Below are positions 1 through 9,096 of a stretch of 64,000 nt of DNA, piece after piece. The stretch lies in the NCBI GenBank assembly GCA_023231425.1, contig JALNVI010000003.1, positions 1 through 64,000 of the forward strand, in the 5' to 3' direction. The DNA comes from Desulforhopalus sp. (lineage in GTDB: Bacteria > Desulfobacterota > Desulfobulbia > Desulfobulbales > Desulfocapsaceae). Position numbers and translations under genes: made by a program. Under the pieces are notes generated by a model. It had not been told where the DNA came from. It made no database searches and was given only the letters and a program-made list of their open reading frames with translations. How positions within the stretch are numbered: the first letter of the stretch is position 1; every line of letters starts with the position of its first letter.

Positions 1-123
1 GTATTTCGTTCATATTCAAGGCACAGGAGAAAATTTACCGGAGCTATATATTCGATATTGCGAGGATAAATTTTTGACTGTAACGAAGAAGATGGGCGAA
101 AGACTGATTATTCAAGGTTCCCA
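1..123 (+). repeat. Family 1 dispersed repeat, cut by window edge
   Basis: The window opens inside a copy of the dispersed repeat, beginning at GTATTTCGTTCATATTC and running through the conserved core TAACGAAGAAGATGGGCGA to the right terminus ATTCAAGGTTCCCATAAG. The left terminal inverted repeat is outside the window. It ends about 20 bp before the sbcC start. Confidence 0.85.
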
Positions 124-141
124 TAAGACTACGGGGACAGT

Positions 142-3100
142 ATGAAAATTCTTCACCTCACCTTTGAAAATCTCAACTCGCTCTACGGTGAGTGGGATAT
201 CGACTTTACCGACGACTCCTATGTGGAGGGCGGGATCTTCGCACTTACCGGTCCCACTGGTGCGGGCAAGTCCACCGTGCTGGATGCCATCAGCCTCGCT
301 CTCTACGGGCAAACCCCGCGCCTTGGCAACATTACTGCATCGAGCAACGAGATCATGTCCCGGCACACCGGTGAATGTCGCTCCGAGGTTACCTTCTCCT
401 GCGGTTCGGGGACCTTCCGCAGTTTTTTCAGCCAGCACCGGTCACGGAAAAAGGCCGGGGCTCCGCTGCAGTCCCCAAAGTATGAGTTTGCCAACGCCCT
501 TACGGGCGAGGTGCTGGAGACAAAAAAGGGCGGGGTGATGGAGGAGGTGGAGAGAGCGACAGGGATGGATTTTGATCGCTTCACCCGTTCCACCCTTCTT
601 GCCCAGGGAAGTTTTGACTCCTTTCTGCGGGCGAAGGAAGATGAGAAGTCCGCAGTGCTGGAGGAGATAACCGGTACTGGTATCTACAGTGAGATCTCCC
701 GTCGGGTACATGAGCGCACCCGCCTTGAACAGGAGCAGTTGACCCGAATGGAGGGAGATATCAACGGCATTCAGGTCCTGGAGAGGGAGGAGGTGGCCTC
801 CCTTGAGGAAAGGCTGCAGGAGATGAGGAGGCGGGTGCTGGTCATTACTGCCCGAATTGGCCAGACTGGACGCGCGTTGAGCTGGCGTCAGGGGATGGCT
901 TCCCTGGAGATGGAACTTGCGGAGATTGACCGGAAGGCCGGACTGCTTGGTGTAGACCGGGAGGAATTTTCCCTGCAGGGAGAGCGGTTGTCCCTTGGAA
1001 AACGGGCAGCGCAGCTGGATGTAGAGTATGCCGGGCTGACGGCGGCACGGCGGCGCAGGGCAGAGGATGACAGGACACGGCTGGAGTGCCAGCAAAAACT
1101 GCCCCTCCTTGAGGAAAAGGTGCAGGTGGCCCGGCAGGTGCTGATGGAGAAGGAGAAGGCTGCTGTGCAGGCGGTGGAAGCGGAGGAGGCAGAGAGGCCG
1201 CGGCTGAAAGATGTTCGTCTGCTCGATGCTGCTCTGGCCGGGCGGAAGGATGCCACAGAGGCGGCGGCCGGGATGGTTACAGTCGGGGAAAAACAGAAAG
1301 AGAAGAATCAGCAGGAGTTAAAAACGCTTGAGCGGCAGATTGAATGCCTTCTCCAGAAAAAGGAAGATCGGCTGCGGTGGATGAGGCAAAACGCACAGGA
1401 TGCGAAGCTGGAGGGACAGCTCCCGGCTGTAAAGATGAAGGTGGATACTGTTGCGGACACCCTGGCGGAATTTACCACGGAACAGAAAGAGGTTGTGGCA
1501 GTGCGGGGAGTCTGGCAAAAACTGAGTGACAAGGTGATTGCTCTTGAAAAGAAGGGTCTGGCTGATAGTGAGGCAGTGACCGGTTTGCAGCGGCAACTGA
1601 CTTCTGCGGCGGAGCAACAAAAACAACTGCTCAACGGGCGGGATATCACGGAGATCCGCCGGGAACGCGGCGATCTTGAGCGTACCGTCGGACTTCTGGG
1701 GCGTATCACGGACCTTGAAGCTGAACGCCGTCATTTGATCGACGGCGTGCCCTGCCCGCTCTGCGGGGCGCTGGGACATCCTTTTGCGGAAGGAACACCG
1801 CTGCCGAATGGTGAAGAAAAACGGCTTGTAACGTTGAATAACGTGATTCTCCGTTTCGAAAAGCTGGAGGTGGAATATCGGCGAAAGGCTGATGAGGAGA
1901 AGCGGCTGCTGGCCGTCGGTGCGGAGGGGAACCAACAGCTTGCGGTGGCACGTCTTAAACGTGATACTGCAGAGAAGCAGGGGCTGGAACGGAGAGGCCG
2001 TGCGGAGAAACTGCAGGAGCGTCTGCAGCAGATACGCAGAGAATTGAAAAGTCTGCTTGAACCTTTTGGTATTACTGGCGAGGAGGAAAACTTCCTGCCT
2101 CTGCTCAGTGAACGCTGCCGTTACTGGCAGGGGCTGGAGGAACAGGGAGAGGCCGTCGAGAAACAGCAGAGCGATTTGATGGAGAAGAAGGCAGGGGTCC
2201 TGGCCCGGATAGAGAACGGAGAAGAGGCGCTGACAGCCCGGCGAGAGGAATTAAAAAATCTGCAGACACGTTTTGCAAAAGAGTCTCAGAAACGGGCAGA
2301 GCTGTTTGGCGACAGAGACGTTGAATTGGAGGAGAAACGGCTGCGTCAGAGGGTGGAACAGACAGCCGTCGGCGAAAAGGATGCCCGTGCCAGGGTGGAG
2401 ACTTTTCGTGCCGAACTTCAGGGTGTGAAATCTTCCCTGACCACCCTCATGAGCCAGCTTGAGCAGCGTGTTCCCGAGCTGGTCGCTCTTGAGAGCACCT
2501 TTGCCGTTGCCCTCGCTGCTGCCGATTTTGCCGATGAGTCTGCCTTTTCCGCCGGACGTCTCTGTACAGAGGAGCTGGCACGACTTACAGCGGTGGAGCG
2601 GGAGCTGGAGAGGCGTGAGGAGAGGCTTGCCGCCCTTCGCGGGGACCGCAGTGCCAGACTTGAGGAGGAGAAGGCTCGGGATTTGACTTCCCAGAAGGCG
2701 GAAGAGCTTGCACCCTTGCTGAAGGAGCTTGAAGAGCAGGAGGTGGCAGGTCGGGATGTCGCGACCGCTTTACGGCAACGACTTGAGGGCGACCGCGTGG
2801 CACGGGAGAGTATTGTCGCCCGCCTGGGGGGGGTGGAGAAGCAGCGGCAGCAGCTGGCAGTCTGGCATCGGCTCCACGGGCTGATTGGTTCGAGTGATGG
2901 TAAGAAATACCGCAACTTTGCCCAGGGCCTCACCTTCGAGCTGATGGTTGCCCATGCCAGTCGGCAGCTGATCAGAATGACGGACCGCTACCTGCTGGAG
3001 CGTGACCATGACTTTCCGCTGAAACTCAACGTGCGCGACAACGACCAGGCGGGGGAAATTCGCCCCATTGACAACCTCTCCGGCTGCGAGAGCTTCCTCG

Positions 3101-3399
3101 TCAGTCTGGCGCTTGCCCTCGGTTTGTCAAAGATGGCCAGCCGTGTGGTGCAGGTGGATTCCCTCTTTCTTGATGAAGGATTTGGAACCCTCGACGATGA
3201 GACCCTCGAGATGGCACTGGATGCCCTCGGCGGGCTGCAGAAGGACGGCAAGCTGATCGGAGTTATCTCTCATGTGGCTGCACTGAAGGAGCGGATTCCC
3301 ACGCAGATTGAAGTGGTACCGCAGAGTGGCGGGCGGAGTACTCTGCGTGGCGCGGGGGTGAGCAGGAGGAGAAAATCAATTGAGAAACCAGCTCAGTAG
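142..3399 (+). CDS. sbcC: SbcC-type SMC-like exonuclease subunit
   Basis: Large subunit of the SbcCD nuclease, which opens hairpins and blocked DNA ends in the cytoplasm. The 1085-residue protein has the expected layout: Walker A GPTGAGKST near residue 40, long coiled coils, a zinc-hook CPLCG near residue 537, an ABC signature LSGCESF near residue 978 and Walker B SLFLDEGFGTLD near residue 1005. The signature reads LSGCE where LSGGE is usual. A weak GGGGA precedes the ATG. No sbcD lies in the window; it normally sits directly upstream, so it may lie beyond the left edge with the repeat copy between. The stop overlaps the convergent DUF2062 gene by 7 bp. Confidence 0.95.
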   Translation: MKILHLTFENLNSLYGEWDIDFTDDSYVEGGIFALTGPTGAGKSTVLDAISLALYGQTPRLGNITASSNEIMSRHTGECRSEVTFSCGSGTFRSFFSQHRSRKKAGAPLQSPKYEFANALTGEVLETKKGGVMEEVERATGMDFDRFTRSTLLAQGSFDSFLRAKEDEKSAVLEEITGTGIYSEISRRVHERTRLEQEQLTRMEGDINGIQVLEREEVASLEERLQEMRRRVLVITARIGQTGRALSWRQGMASLEMELAEIDRKAGLLGVDREEFSLQGERLSLGKRAAQLDVEYAGLTAARRRRAEDDRTRLECQQKLPLLEEKVQVARQVLMEKEKAAVQAVEAEEAERPRLKDVRLLDAALAGRKDATEAAAGMVTVGEKQKEKNQQELKTLERQIECLLQKKEDRLRWMRQNAQDAKLEGQLPAVKMKVDTVADTLAEFTTEQKEVVAVRGVWQKLSDKVIALEKKGLADSEAVTGLQRQLTSAAEQQKQLLNGRDITEIRRERGDLERTVGLLGRITDLEAERRHLIDGVPCPLCGALGHPFAEGTPLPNGEEKRLVTLNNVILRFEKLEVEYRRKADEEKRLLAVGAEGNQQLAVARLKRDTAEKQGLERRGRAEKLQERLQQIRRELKSLLEPFGITGEEENFLPLLSERCRYWQGLEEQGEAVEKQQSDLMEKKAGVLARIENGEEALTARREELKNLQTRFAKESQKRAELFGDRDVELEEKRLRQRVEQTAVGEKDARARVETFRAELQGVKSSLTTLMSQLEQRVPELVALESTFAVALAAADFADESAFSAGRLCTEELARLTAVERELERREERLAALRGDRSARLEEEKARDLTSQKAEELAPLLKELEEQEVAGRDVATALRQRLEGDRVARESIVARLGGVEKQRQQLAVWHRLHGLIGSSDGKKYRNFAQGLTFELMVAHASRQLIRMTDRYLLERDHDFPLKLNVRDNDQAGEIRPIDNLSGCESFLVSLALALGLSKMASRVVQVDSLFLDEGFGTLDDETLEMALDALGGLQKDGKLIGVISHVAALKERIPTQIEVVPQSGGRSTLRGAGVSRRRKSIEKPAQ

Positions 3400-3941
3400 A
3401 GAATATGTTTCCGCTGGCGGCGGGTACTGAGAAATTTCAGCAGGGAGAGGGATAGAATCCAGGTGAGGGCTCCGCAGACCAGTCCAACCAGTACGCTGCC
3501 CACGGTGAGTGGCAGGATGACCTCTTTGCCGGTGTGGAGGATAACTTTAAACTGCTCCTTGACCTCCCAGAACTGCATCTTCGTCATGTTCTTACTGATC
3601 TCCAGAAAGAGTGCTGACACCTGTTTGACTGGGGGGCCGTCTACAAACTGCAGACCGACCCAGTAGTTGAAAGTGTAGATCGGGGCGATGGTCACCGGGT
3701 TGGTGATCCAGATAGGGATAATGGCTGCGGCACGGTTCAGATTCAAGAGCGACGCGATAATCACTACGGCGAAGAATTGAATGCCCACGGTGGGGGTGAG
3801 CGAGACAAACATTCCCAGAGCAAGCCCGCCAGCGATGGCGTGCGGTGTACTGCGCAGTTTGGTAATCCAGCGCAGCACAGGACGTAGTTTGAACGCCAGA
3901 TTGCGCCGCCGGGTCGGCGGATTTGGTGTGGTTTTACTCAT
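3393..3941 (-). CDS. DUF2062 membrane protein
   Basis: Small inner-membrane protein of about 182 residues with the DUF2062 pattern: a basic N-terminus, then a GGLALGMFVSLTPTVGIQ-type glycine-rich membrane segment, an ITNPVTIAPIY motif and a last hydrophobic helix. The biochemical role of this family is not established; members often lie near lipid or glycan glycosyltransferase genes, as here. I chose the internal ATG at 3941 because GGAGAG lies just upstream, while the longer ATG at 3992 has no ribosome site. It is the last gene of a leftward run with GT39, LABN and GT2, and converges on sbcC. Confidence 0.8.
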   Translation of the reverse strand: MSKTTPNPPTRRRNLAFKLRPVLRWITKLRSTPHAIAGGLALGMFVSLTPTVGIQFFAVVIIASLLNLNRAAAIIPIWITNPVTIAPIYTFNYWVGLQFVDGPPVKQVSALFLEISKNMTKMQFWEVKEQFKVILHTGKEVILPLTVGSVLVGLVCGALTWILSLSLLKFLSTRRQRKHILY

Positions 3942-4009
3942 GGCTCTCCAGAGGAAGGGGAATCTTTTTACGACAGACAAACTATAGAGCATGCGGGGCT
4001 GGAAGTAAA

Positions 4010-5512
4010 TTACTGCAGCTGCTTTCTTTCCTGCCAGTTTCCGAGGGCTGTACCGAGGACGACACTCTGTGAGGGTGTGCTGTTATAGAGCCACGGTCGG
4101 GTAATTTTTTTTTCGTGCAGTGTTGTTACATCTACTCCCATCTTCTTCGCATAGCGCCGCAGCTCTTCCGGGATCTCCGGGCTCTCGGAGGGCATCCACA
4201 ACAACAGCACCTTTTTATATTCAGCGGCCTGCTGCTCTGACAGCTGCTTTTCAAAGCGATAGCCGGGGATCAATGCTGTGCTGTCAGGGAACAGGAGCAG
4301 CATATTCCCGGCCAAAAAACGCTTGTTTGTGAGGATCAGACCTCCGTTAAATCCTTCGGCACGCAGGGCGGCTGCCATGGCCGGAAAGGGATAGTTCATG
4401 CGGGAAAAGTTACCGTTTTCACCGTGCCAGCCAGCTCCGACGATGCGCAGAGTGAACGCGATATAGATCCCTGCCATGGCGAGGATGCCGATGCCAAAAA
4501 AGACGCGAAAACGTTTTGCTGTCACCTGTGCCGTCGTGAGCCGGGAGAAAAACCAGATTGGAGCACAGAAGAGCATCGGTTGCAGCCAGCGGTCTTTTAC
4601 ATAGGTTACTTTGAAACTGAGCACGACGGTGAGCAGCAGCAGAAGAAAGATGAGGATGTAGCGGGCAATGAAGCGCTGACCGAAAGCGGGTTCATCAATG
4701 GTTCCCGGTTTGACTCCGACCGGAAAAACCAAAAAGTAAAAGAGCCAGAAGGGGAAGAGAAAAAGGGTTATTGCCCGTACCATGCTGATCACTCCCTGGA
4801 TATGGTAGTCAGCTTCCGCCAGCTTGAACTTGCGGGTGGCAGAGAAGACAATATCCTGATTATTGTACATCCACCAGAAATACTCTCCGCAGAGCAGCAG
4901 GGGCAGGAGCAGGGCGAGGGGAAAAAAACGGTTGAAGATGACTTGTCGCCCCTCTTTGATGCTGAGCAGGGTAAGCAGAAGGATAGCGAGGAAGAGAAAG
5001 TAGTTGGCCTTGCCAAGACAGCCGGCTGTGATGCAGAAGCCGAGGAGCAGGGCGTTGAGAAGGCTTTGTCTCTCCACTGCCCGCAGCGTGGCCAGCAGGG
5101 TTCCGGCAGCGGCGCAGACCACCAGCACGGTGTGGGTCATGTCGCGCTGTGATTCCCAGCCGATCTGCGGGATAAGCAGCAGTGACAACGTTGCAAGGAT
5201 TGCGGTGTGCCCGTTTCGCAGCAGGCGCAGTGCACTGAGACAGGTAAAGAGATATGTGAAAAAGAGCAGGGCGTTTTTCATTATGCTGAGGGCAAGGGCA
5301 TTGTGCCCCAACAGCTGAAAGAGGCCATGCTGTATCCATGTGAAGAGAGGCGGCTGTTCGGTGTAGCCCGGCAGCAGCCACTGGGCAAAGAGAGTTTGCT
5401 CAGCTTCATCGTAGTCGAGGCCGTGGGTCAGATTTACCCGCAGTACAATATGGAGTGTGAAGTAGGCGAGAAGCAGGAGCAAAAAGGGGATATTGACATT
5501 GGGGCGGGCCAT
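4010..5512 (-). CDS. GT39/ArnT-like membrane glycosyltransferase
   Basis: Polytopic 500-residue membrane protein of the dolichyl-phosphate-mannose mannosyltransferase superfamily (GT39, ArnT-like). After the first membrane helix comes LDYDEAEQ, the acidic catalytic motif of the first periplasmic loop, followed by QPPLFTW, typical of bacterial members. About eleven to twelve hydrophobic segments follow, with a soluble C-terminal part. Such enzymes move a sugar from an undecaprenyl-phosphate carrier to an acceptor at the periplasmic face; the acceptor cannot be read from sequence. It follows the LABN gene by 32 bp in the same orientation, so GT2 probably makes the lipid-linked donor used here. 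Confidence 0.85.
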   Translation of the reverse strand: MARPNVNIPFLLLLLAYFTLHIVLRVNLTHGLDYDEAEQTLFAQWLLPGYTEQPPLFTWIQHGLFQLLGHNALALSIMKNALLFFTYLFTCLSALRLLRNGHTAILATLSLLLIPQIGWESQRDMTHTVLVVCAAAGTLLATLRAVERQSLLNALLLGFCITAGCLGKANYFLFLAILLLTLLSIKEGRQVIFNRFFPLALLLPLLLCGEYFWWMYNNQDIVFSATRKFKLAEADYHIQGVISMVRAITLFLFPFWLFYFLVFPVGVKPGTIDEPAFGQRFIARYILIFLLLLLTVVLSFKVTYVKDRWLQPMLFCAPIWFFSRLTTAQVTAKRFRVFFGIGILAMAGIYIAFTLRIVGAGWHGENGNFSRMNYPFPAMAAALRAEGFNGGLILTNKRFLAGNMLLLFPDSTALIPGYRFEKQLSEQQAAEYKKVLLLWMPSESPEIPEELRRYAKKMGVDVTTLHEKKITRPWLYNSTPSQSVVLGTALGNWQERKQLQ

Positions 5513-5544
5513 GGCGTTGTTAAGTGAAGGTTAGGGCGGAAGTG

Positions 5545-6186
5545 TTACTTTTGCTGAGTATTATCACTTGCGTGCAGGTCGAGAATCAGGTTGCGGGAAT
5601 AGACAATAAAACCGAATATCTGGCCGGCAAAGAGGACTGGATCTCTCCGTAGAATGGCGTAACTGAGGATCATTGCCGAACCGCTGATGCTGATCAGCCA
5701 GAAGCCCGGCGGGAGGACTGATTCCTTCTGTTTTTCACTGCAGATCCATTGATAGACGAAGCGGAAGGTGAAGACAATCTGCCCGGTGATACCCCATATC
5801 ATAAGCCATTGTGGGATCTCTTTGTTTGTCAGCAGCGTTGACAAATTGTACTGGTGCCCCGTGGTGACGAGAATGGTGACTGCAATGGCTGGAAAGCAGA
5901 TGAAGAGCAGGCGGAAAAAGGCCGGAATTTTCTGCCAGAAACCGAAGAAATAAAGGTTCCGGGTATAAATGAGATAGGTCAGTACCTGGCCGATGACGAT
6001 GGCAAAATCTTCCCGCAGGATACCATAGAGCATCAGCAGAAAGGAGGCAACGATGGAGAGTTGCCAGAAAAGCAGTGGCGAGAGGACCCTGCCCGCCCTT
6101 TCCGAGCTGATCCACTGTGTAATCTGGCGTGCGGAGAAAAGCAGCTGCGCCGCAAAACCAATGGCGTAGATAAGGGTTTGGCTCAT
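5545..6186 (-). CDS. Membrane protein with two LpxB N-terminal-like (LABN) repeats
   Basis: This 213-residue membrane protein contains two copies of the lipid-A-disaccharide-synthase N-terminal domain (LABN, PF07578). The halves carry QLLFSARQITQWISSE and QIVFTFRFVYQWICSE, and end with TYLIYTRNLYF and GFIVYSRNLIL, so an internal duplication is visible. No LpxB catalytic domain is attached. Its ATG overlaps the TGA of the upstream GT2 gene (ATGA), indicating translational coupling. Free-standing LABN proteins next to a GT2 and a GT39 enzyme are a recurring set thought to act in lipid-linked sugar transfer; that role is inference. Confidence 0.85.
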   Translation of the reverse strand: MSQTLIYAIGFAAQLLFSARQITQWISSERAGRVLSPLLFWQLSIVASFLLMLYGILREDFAIVIGQVLTYLIYTRNLYFFGFWQKIPAFFRLLFICFPAIAVTILVTTGHQYNLSTLLTNKEIPQWLMIWGITGQIVFTFRFVYQWICSEKQKESVLPPGFWLISISGSAMILSYAILRRDPVLFAGQIFGFIVYSRNLILDLHASDNTQQK

Positions 6187-6914
6187 AGGGTCTTATCCGT
6201 CGTACTCTTTTCGGCGACGGTATAGGAGATATGGCGATTGCGCATCCAGCGGAAGGCGAGGGTATCAAAAAAAGGGCCAACAAGACGGTTGAAGAGGTGG
6301 TATTTAGCAACCCCTGCCATCCGTGAGTAGTGGGAAACCTGAATCTGTTTCACCCGGCCGCCTTCAAGCTGTACGAGGGCGGGGATAAACCGGTGCATGC
6401 CATGGAAAAAGGGAATTTTTATCGCATATTCTGTCTTGAGGATTTTCAGTGGGCAACAGGTATCGCGAATGCCGTCATTGATCATAAATCGCCGCCAGCC
6501 GTTTCCCACCTTTGAGGAGATCTTCTTGACGATGCTGTCGCGGCGTTTGGCGCGGATGCCGTTGACCATGTCATACTCCGCGAAATATGGCAGAAAAGCA
6601 GTAAAGTCTTCGGGGCGGGTCTGCAGGTCGGCGTCGATATAGCCGGTCAGGGTTGTATGACTGTGATCAATACCGGCCTTGATGGCAGTGGAGAGGCCCC
6701 GGTTTTCGCTCAGGGAGAGAAAGCGGCTGCAGGGATCGTCGGCGCACTTGTCACGCAGCAGCTGCGGACTGTTGTCGCTTGAGCCGTCATTTACATAAAG
6801 AACTTCAGTCGGCAGAGGTGTGATGGCGAGGAACTCATCCATCGCCGCGAAAAAAACAGGCAGACTTTCTTCCTCATTATAGACTGGAACGATGATCGTG
6901 AGTGCAGGTTGCAT
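6183..6914 (-). CDS. Family 2 glycosyltransferase, polyprenyl-phosphate type
   Basis: GT-A fold glycosyltransferase of the DPM1/ArnC type. It begins ALTIIVPVYNEEESLP, has VNDGSSDNS at the nucleotide site and a DADLQ metal motif, and lacks the two C-terminal membrane helices of ArnC. It likely transfers a sugar from a nucleotide donor to undecaprenyl phosphate at the cytoplasmic face, supplying the GT39 enzyme downstream. The open frame extends to 6986, but the ATG at 6914 fits the family start better; neither start has a clear ribosome site, so the N-terminus is uncertain. First gene of the leftward operon GT2-LABN-GT39-DUF2062. Confidence 0.85.
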   Translation of the reverse strand: MQPALTIIVPVYNEEESLPVFFAAMDEFLAITPLPTEVLYVNDGSSDNSPQLLRDKCADDPCSRFLSLSENRGLSTAIKAGIDHSHTTLTGYIDADLQTRPEDFTAFLPYFAEYDMVNGIRAKRRDSIVKKISSKVGNGWRRFMINDGIRDTCCPLKILKTEYAIKIPFFHGMHRFIPALVQLEGGRVKQIQVSHYSRMAGVAKYHLFNRLVGPFFDTLAFRWMRNRHISYTVAEKSTTDKTL

Positions 6915-7184
6915 GGAAGTCACTGAGGGGGACTCTGAGATATGGATTATTCCTTCAAGCTTCCCTTGATAAGGATAACCGCACACTAATACCAGAGCGC
7001 TGCTCTGAACTCAAGGCTTTTCACCATGATTTCGGGATGCCCGGCGCGCAAGCCTCCTGAAAACAGAGGGAAAGAGATCATGCTTATCTTGCTTTTTCCC
7101 CCGCTTTTCTGGTATAAAAGAAGAAATTTCAACAGATTTTTATTGCGTAAAAGAATCACTTCAAGTCGCCGAGGACTACCCGCC

Positions 7185-8633
7185 ATGTATGACAGTTATT
7201 TTAATCTCAAGGAGAAGGCCTTTGAGGCCCGGCCGAACCGTGATTTTTTTTGGAATGGGGAGTCCCGTCGGGTGGTCGTCGAAGCCCTTTGCGAAGGCGT
7301 TTATGAGGAGAACGGCTTTCAGATGCTTATCGGCGATGCGGGGGTGGGCAAGACCACCGTACTGCAGATGGTGCTTGACGAGGTGCAGGAAGAGACCACC
7401 GTCCTTTGCATTTCCGATGTGCCGGGTGATATGGTTGAATTCTACAACAGTGTTCTCTCCGGTTTCGGCCTGCAGAAGGAGGTCTTCACGCGGCTGCAGT
7501 TTATGATGGAGCTGAGCAAACTGCTCAAAGAGGTCCATGAAAAGGACAGGATTGCTCTGCTGGCCATTGATAACGCGGAAGGGTTAAGTCAGAATTTTTT
7601 TGAAGAGCTGCGCACTCTTATCGGGCTGGAGAAGGATGGCCGCCGCCTGCTCAATCTGCTGCTTGTGGGGTGTCCCCCGTTGATTTCAACCCTTGGTCAG
7701 CCCGCTAACCGCATCCTGCGTCAGAAGATGGCCTGGCATGCCGAGCTGAACCCGCTGAATAAGGTTGAGACCCGCGAATATATCGAGTATCGGCTTCAGG
7801 CTGCCGGTTGTTGCGACCCCCTCTTTGCCGAGGGCTGCTTCCCCCTGCTGCACGAGTACTCAGGTGGTCAGCCGGACCAGCTCAATGAACTCTGTACTGT
7901 GGTTCTGGCTAAAGCTGCGGATCAGAATGCAGTGATTACTCCGGAATTTATTACTCTCTGTGCCCTGCAAAGAGAAGTCCCGGAACTGGTTGCTTCTCAG
8001 CAGGACATGGCTGAGATCAGTGACGCGACCCCGGATATGAAGAGTGCGCCGGAACGGGAAAGTTTTACGCAGGCAGCTGCCGAAGATCGGCCTGCTCCTC
8101 ATCCCGAAGCCACTTCCTTCGTGGCTGTCGCCGAGGCTGTCGGGCGGCGGGGCGGTGAGGAGGTCCTTTCCCGGGAGAAGGCGGAGGCAGAAGAGGAGTC
8201 CGGGCAGGAGAAGGTTGAACGCGTAATCGCTGTCAATTTTTCTGAGGCGGAAGAGTTAGAGGGAGAGGAGGGCGAAGAGGGTGAGGAGCCCCTCGCCCCC
8301 AGGGATAACCAGCACAGCAGTGATCGCTGGCTGACCCACGCTCTGCGCGGTTTTATTGCCCTTGCTCTCTGTCTCGGCCTTTATTTTCTCTATGACAGGC
8401 TCTCTGCCCCGGCGGTTGATCTGCAAGTCCCGCGGGATGATTCAGCAGCAGCGGAATCTCCTCTGTTGCAGGACGATACCTTTGAATTCTCACAGGAAGT
8501 CCCGCCGGTTATCCCCGACCGAATCCCCGGCACCCTTGAACCCATGGGGGGCGATGATTCGGAGGGAGCCAGTCCCACACAGACAGGACACGGCAAAATT
8601 CAGGTGTATCCTCTCGAATATATCGACAATTGA
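7185..8633 (+). CDS. ExeA/MshM-like AAA ATPase with C-terminal membrane anchor
   Basis: Protein of 482 residues starting MYDSYFNLKEKAF, the hallmark opening of ExeA/GspA-type ATPases. Walker A GDAGVGKT and Walker B LLAIDNAEG mark the AAA domain (about residues 40-270). A long acidic, low-complexity segment (about residues 300-385) follows, then one membrane helix (GFIALALCLGLYFLYDRL) and a short periplasmic tail. ExeA couples ATP use to assembly of secretion or pilus complexes through the peptidoglycan; no peptidoglycan-binding domain is visible and no secretion genes are nearby, so its partner is unknown. I use the ATG at 7185, with GAGG about 10 bp upstream; the longer frame from 7026 looks untranslated. 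Confidence 0.85.
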   Translation: MYDSYFNLKEKAFEARPNRDFFWNGESRRVVVEALCEGVYEENGFQMLIGDAGVGKTTVLQMVLDEVQEETTVLCISDVPGDMVEFYNSVLSGFGLQKEVFTRLQFMMELSKLLKEVHEKDRIALLAIDNAEGLSQNFFEELRTLIGLEKDGRRLLNLLLVGCPPLISTLGQPANRILRQKMAWHAELNPLNKVETREYIEYRLQAAGCCDPLFAEGCFPLLHEYSGGQPDQLNELCTVVLAKAADQNAVITPEFITLCALQREVPELVASQQDMAEISDATPDMKSAPERESFTQAAAEDRPAPHPEATSFVAVAEAVGRRGGEEVLSREKAEAEEESGQEKVERVIAVNFSEAEELEGEEGEEGEEPLAPRDNQHSSDRWLTHALRGFIALALCLGLYFLYDRLSAPAVDLQVPRDDSAAAESPLLQDDTFEFSQEVPPVIPDRIPGTLEPMGGDDSEGASPTQTGHGKIQVYPLEYIDN

Positions 8634-8646
8634 TCTGCGGCCTGCA

Positions 8647-8823
8647 GGGGACCTTGAATAATCTTGTATTTCGTTCATATTCAAGGACAGGAGAAAATTT
8701 ATTAGAGCCATGACTGATAGCGGCGTCTGGCGCTTCCCTCGACGTCTCGTTCCTCGCTTTGCCGGGGGATAAATTTTTGACTGTAACAAAGAAGATGGGC
8801 GAAAGAGTGGTTGTTCGATGTTC
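8647..8823 (+). repeat. Family 1 repeat, short form
   Basis: Near-complete copy beginning GGGGACCTTGAATAATC and containing CTTGTATTTCGTTCATATTC, CGACGTCTCGTTCCTCGCTT and the AAGAAGATGGGCGA segment, with a degraded right end GTTCGATGTTC. The left end carries the fuller TTGAATAATC arm, which makes the inverted-repeat relation with right ends such as GATTATTCAAGG obvious. It starts 13 bp after the exeA-like stop codon. Confidence 0.9.
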
Positions 8824-9010
8824 TCTGTCTTTTTTTGCGGCCCGGCATATCCTGTCGGGCTTTTTGTGAGGCAAGAGAGTACAAAAAAGTAACAAATACC
8901 AGTCTTAAAGAACATATATGTCATTAAATTTAAAAGCTAAGTCTTTCGCTGAAAACAAAAAAACACGTTAAAACAATAGTATAATTTTTTTTTAGCCGAA
9001 AAACATCAAG

Positions 9011-9025
9011 TGGCACAACTCTTGT
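9011..9025 (+). promoter_or_regulatory. Sigma54-type promoter of amtB-glnK
   Basis: TGGCAC-N5-TTGT matches the -24/-12 consensus TGGCAC-N5-TTGC except at the last base. It lies about 70 bp before the amtB start in an AT-rich region. Nitrogen control of ammonium transporter genes by sigma54 and NtrC is well established, so the match is credible; no clear NtrC site was recognised upstream. Confidence 0.75.
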
Positions 9026-9096
9026 AATAATGCTGAACAGTATTTATGAATTTCTGTGGCATACGGGTCACAGAGACAACCTTACAGGAGGAAGGA

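Noticed and set aside
4424..5152. Plus-strand 242-residue open frame opposite the GT39 gene
   Set aside because: Highly charged low-complexity translation that mirrors the hydrophobic codons of the real membrane protein.
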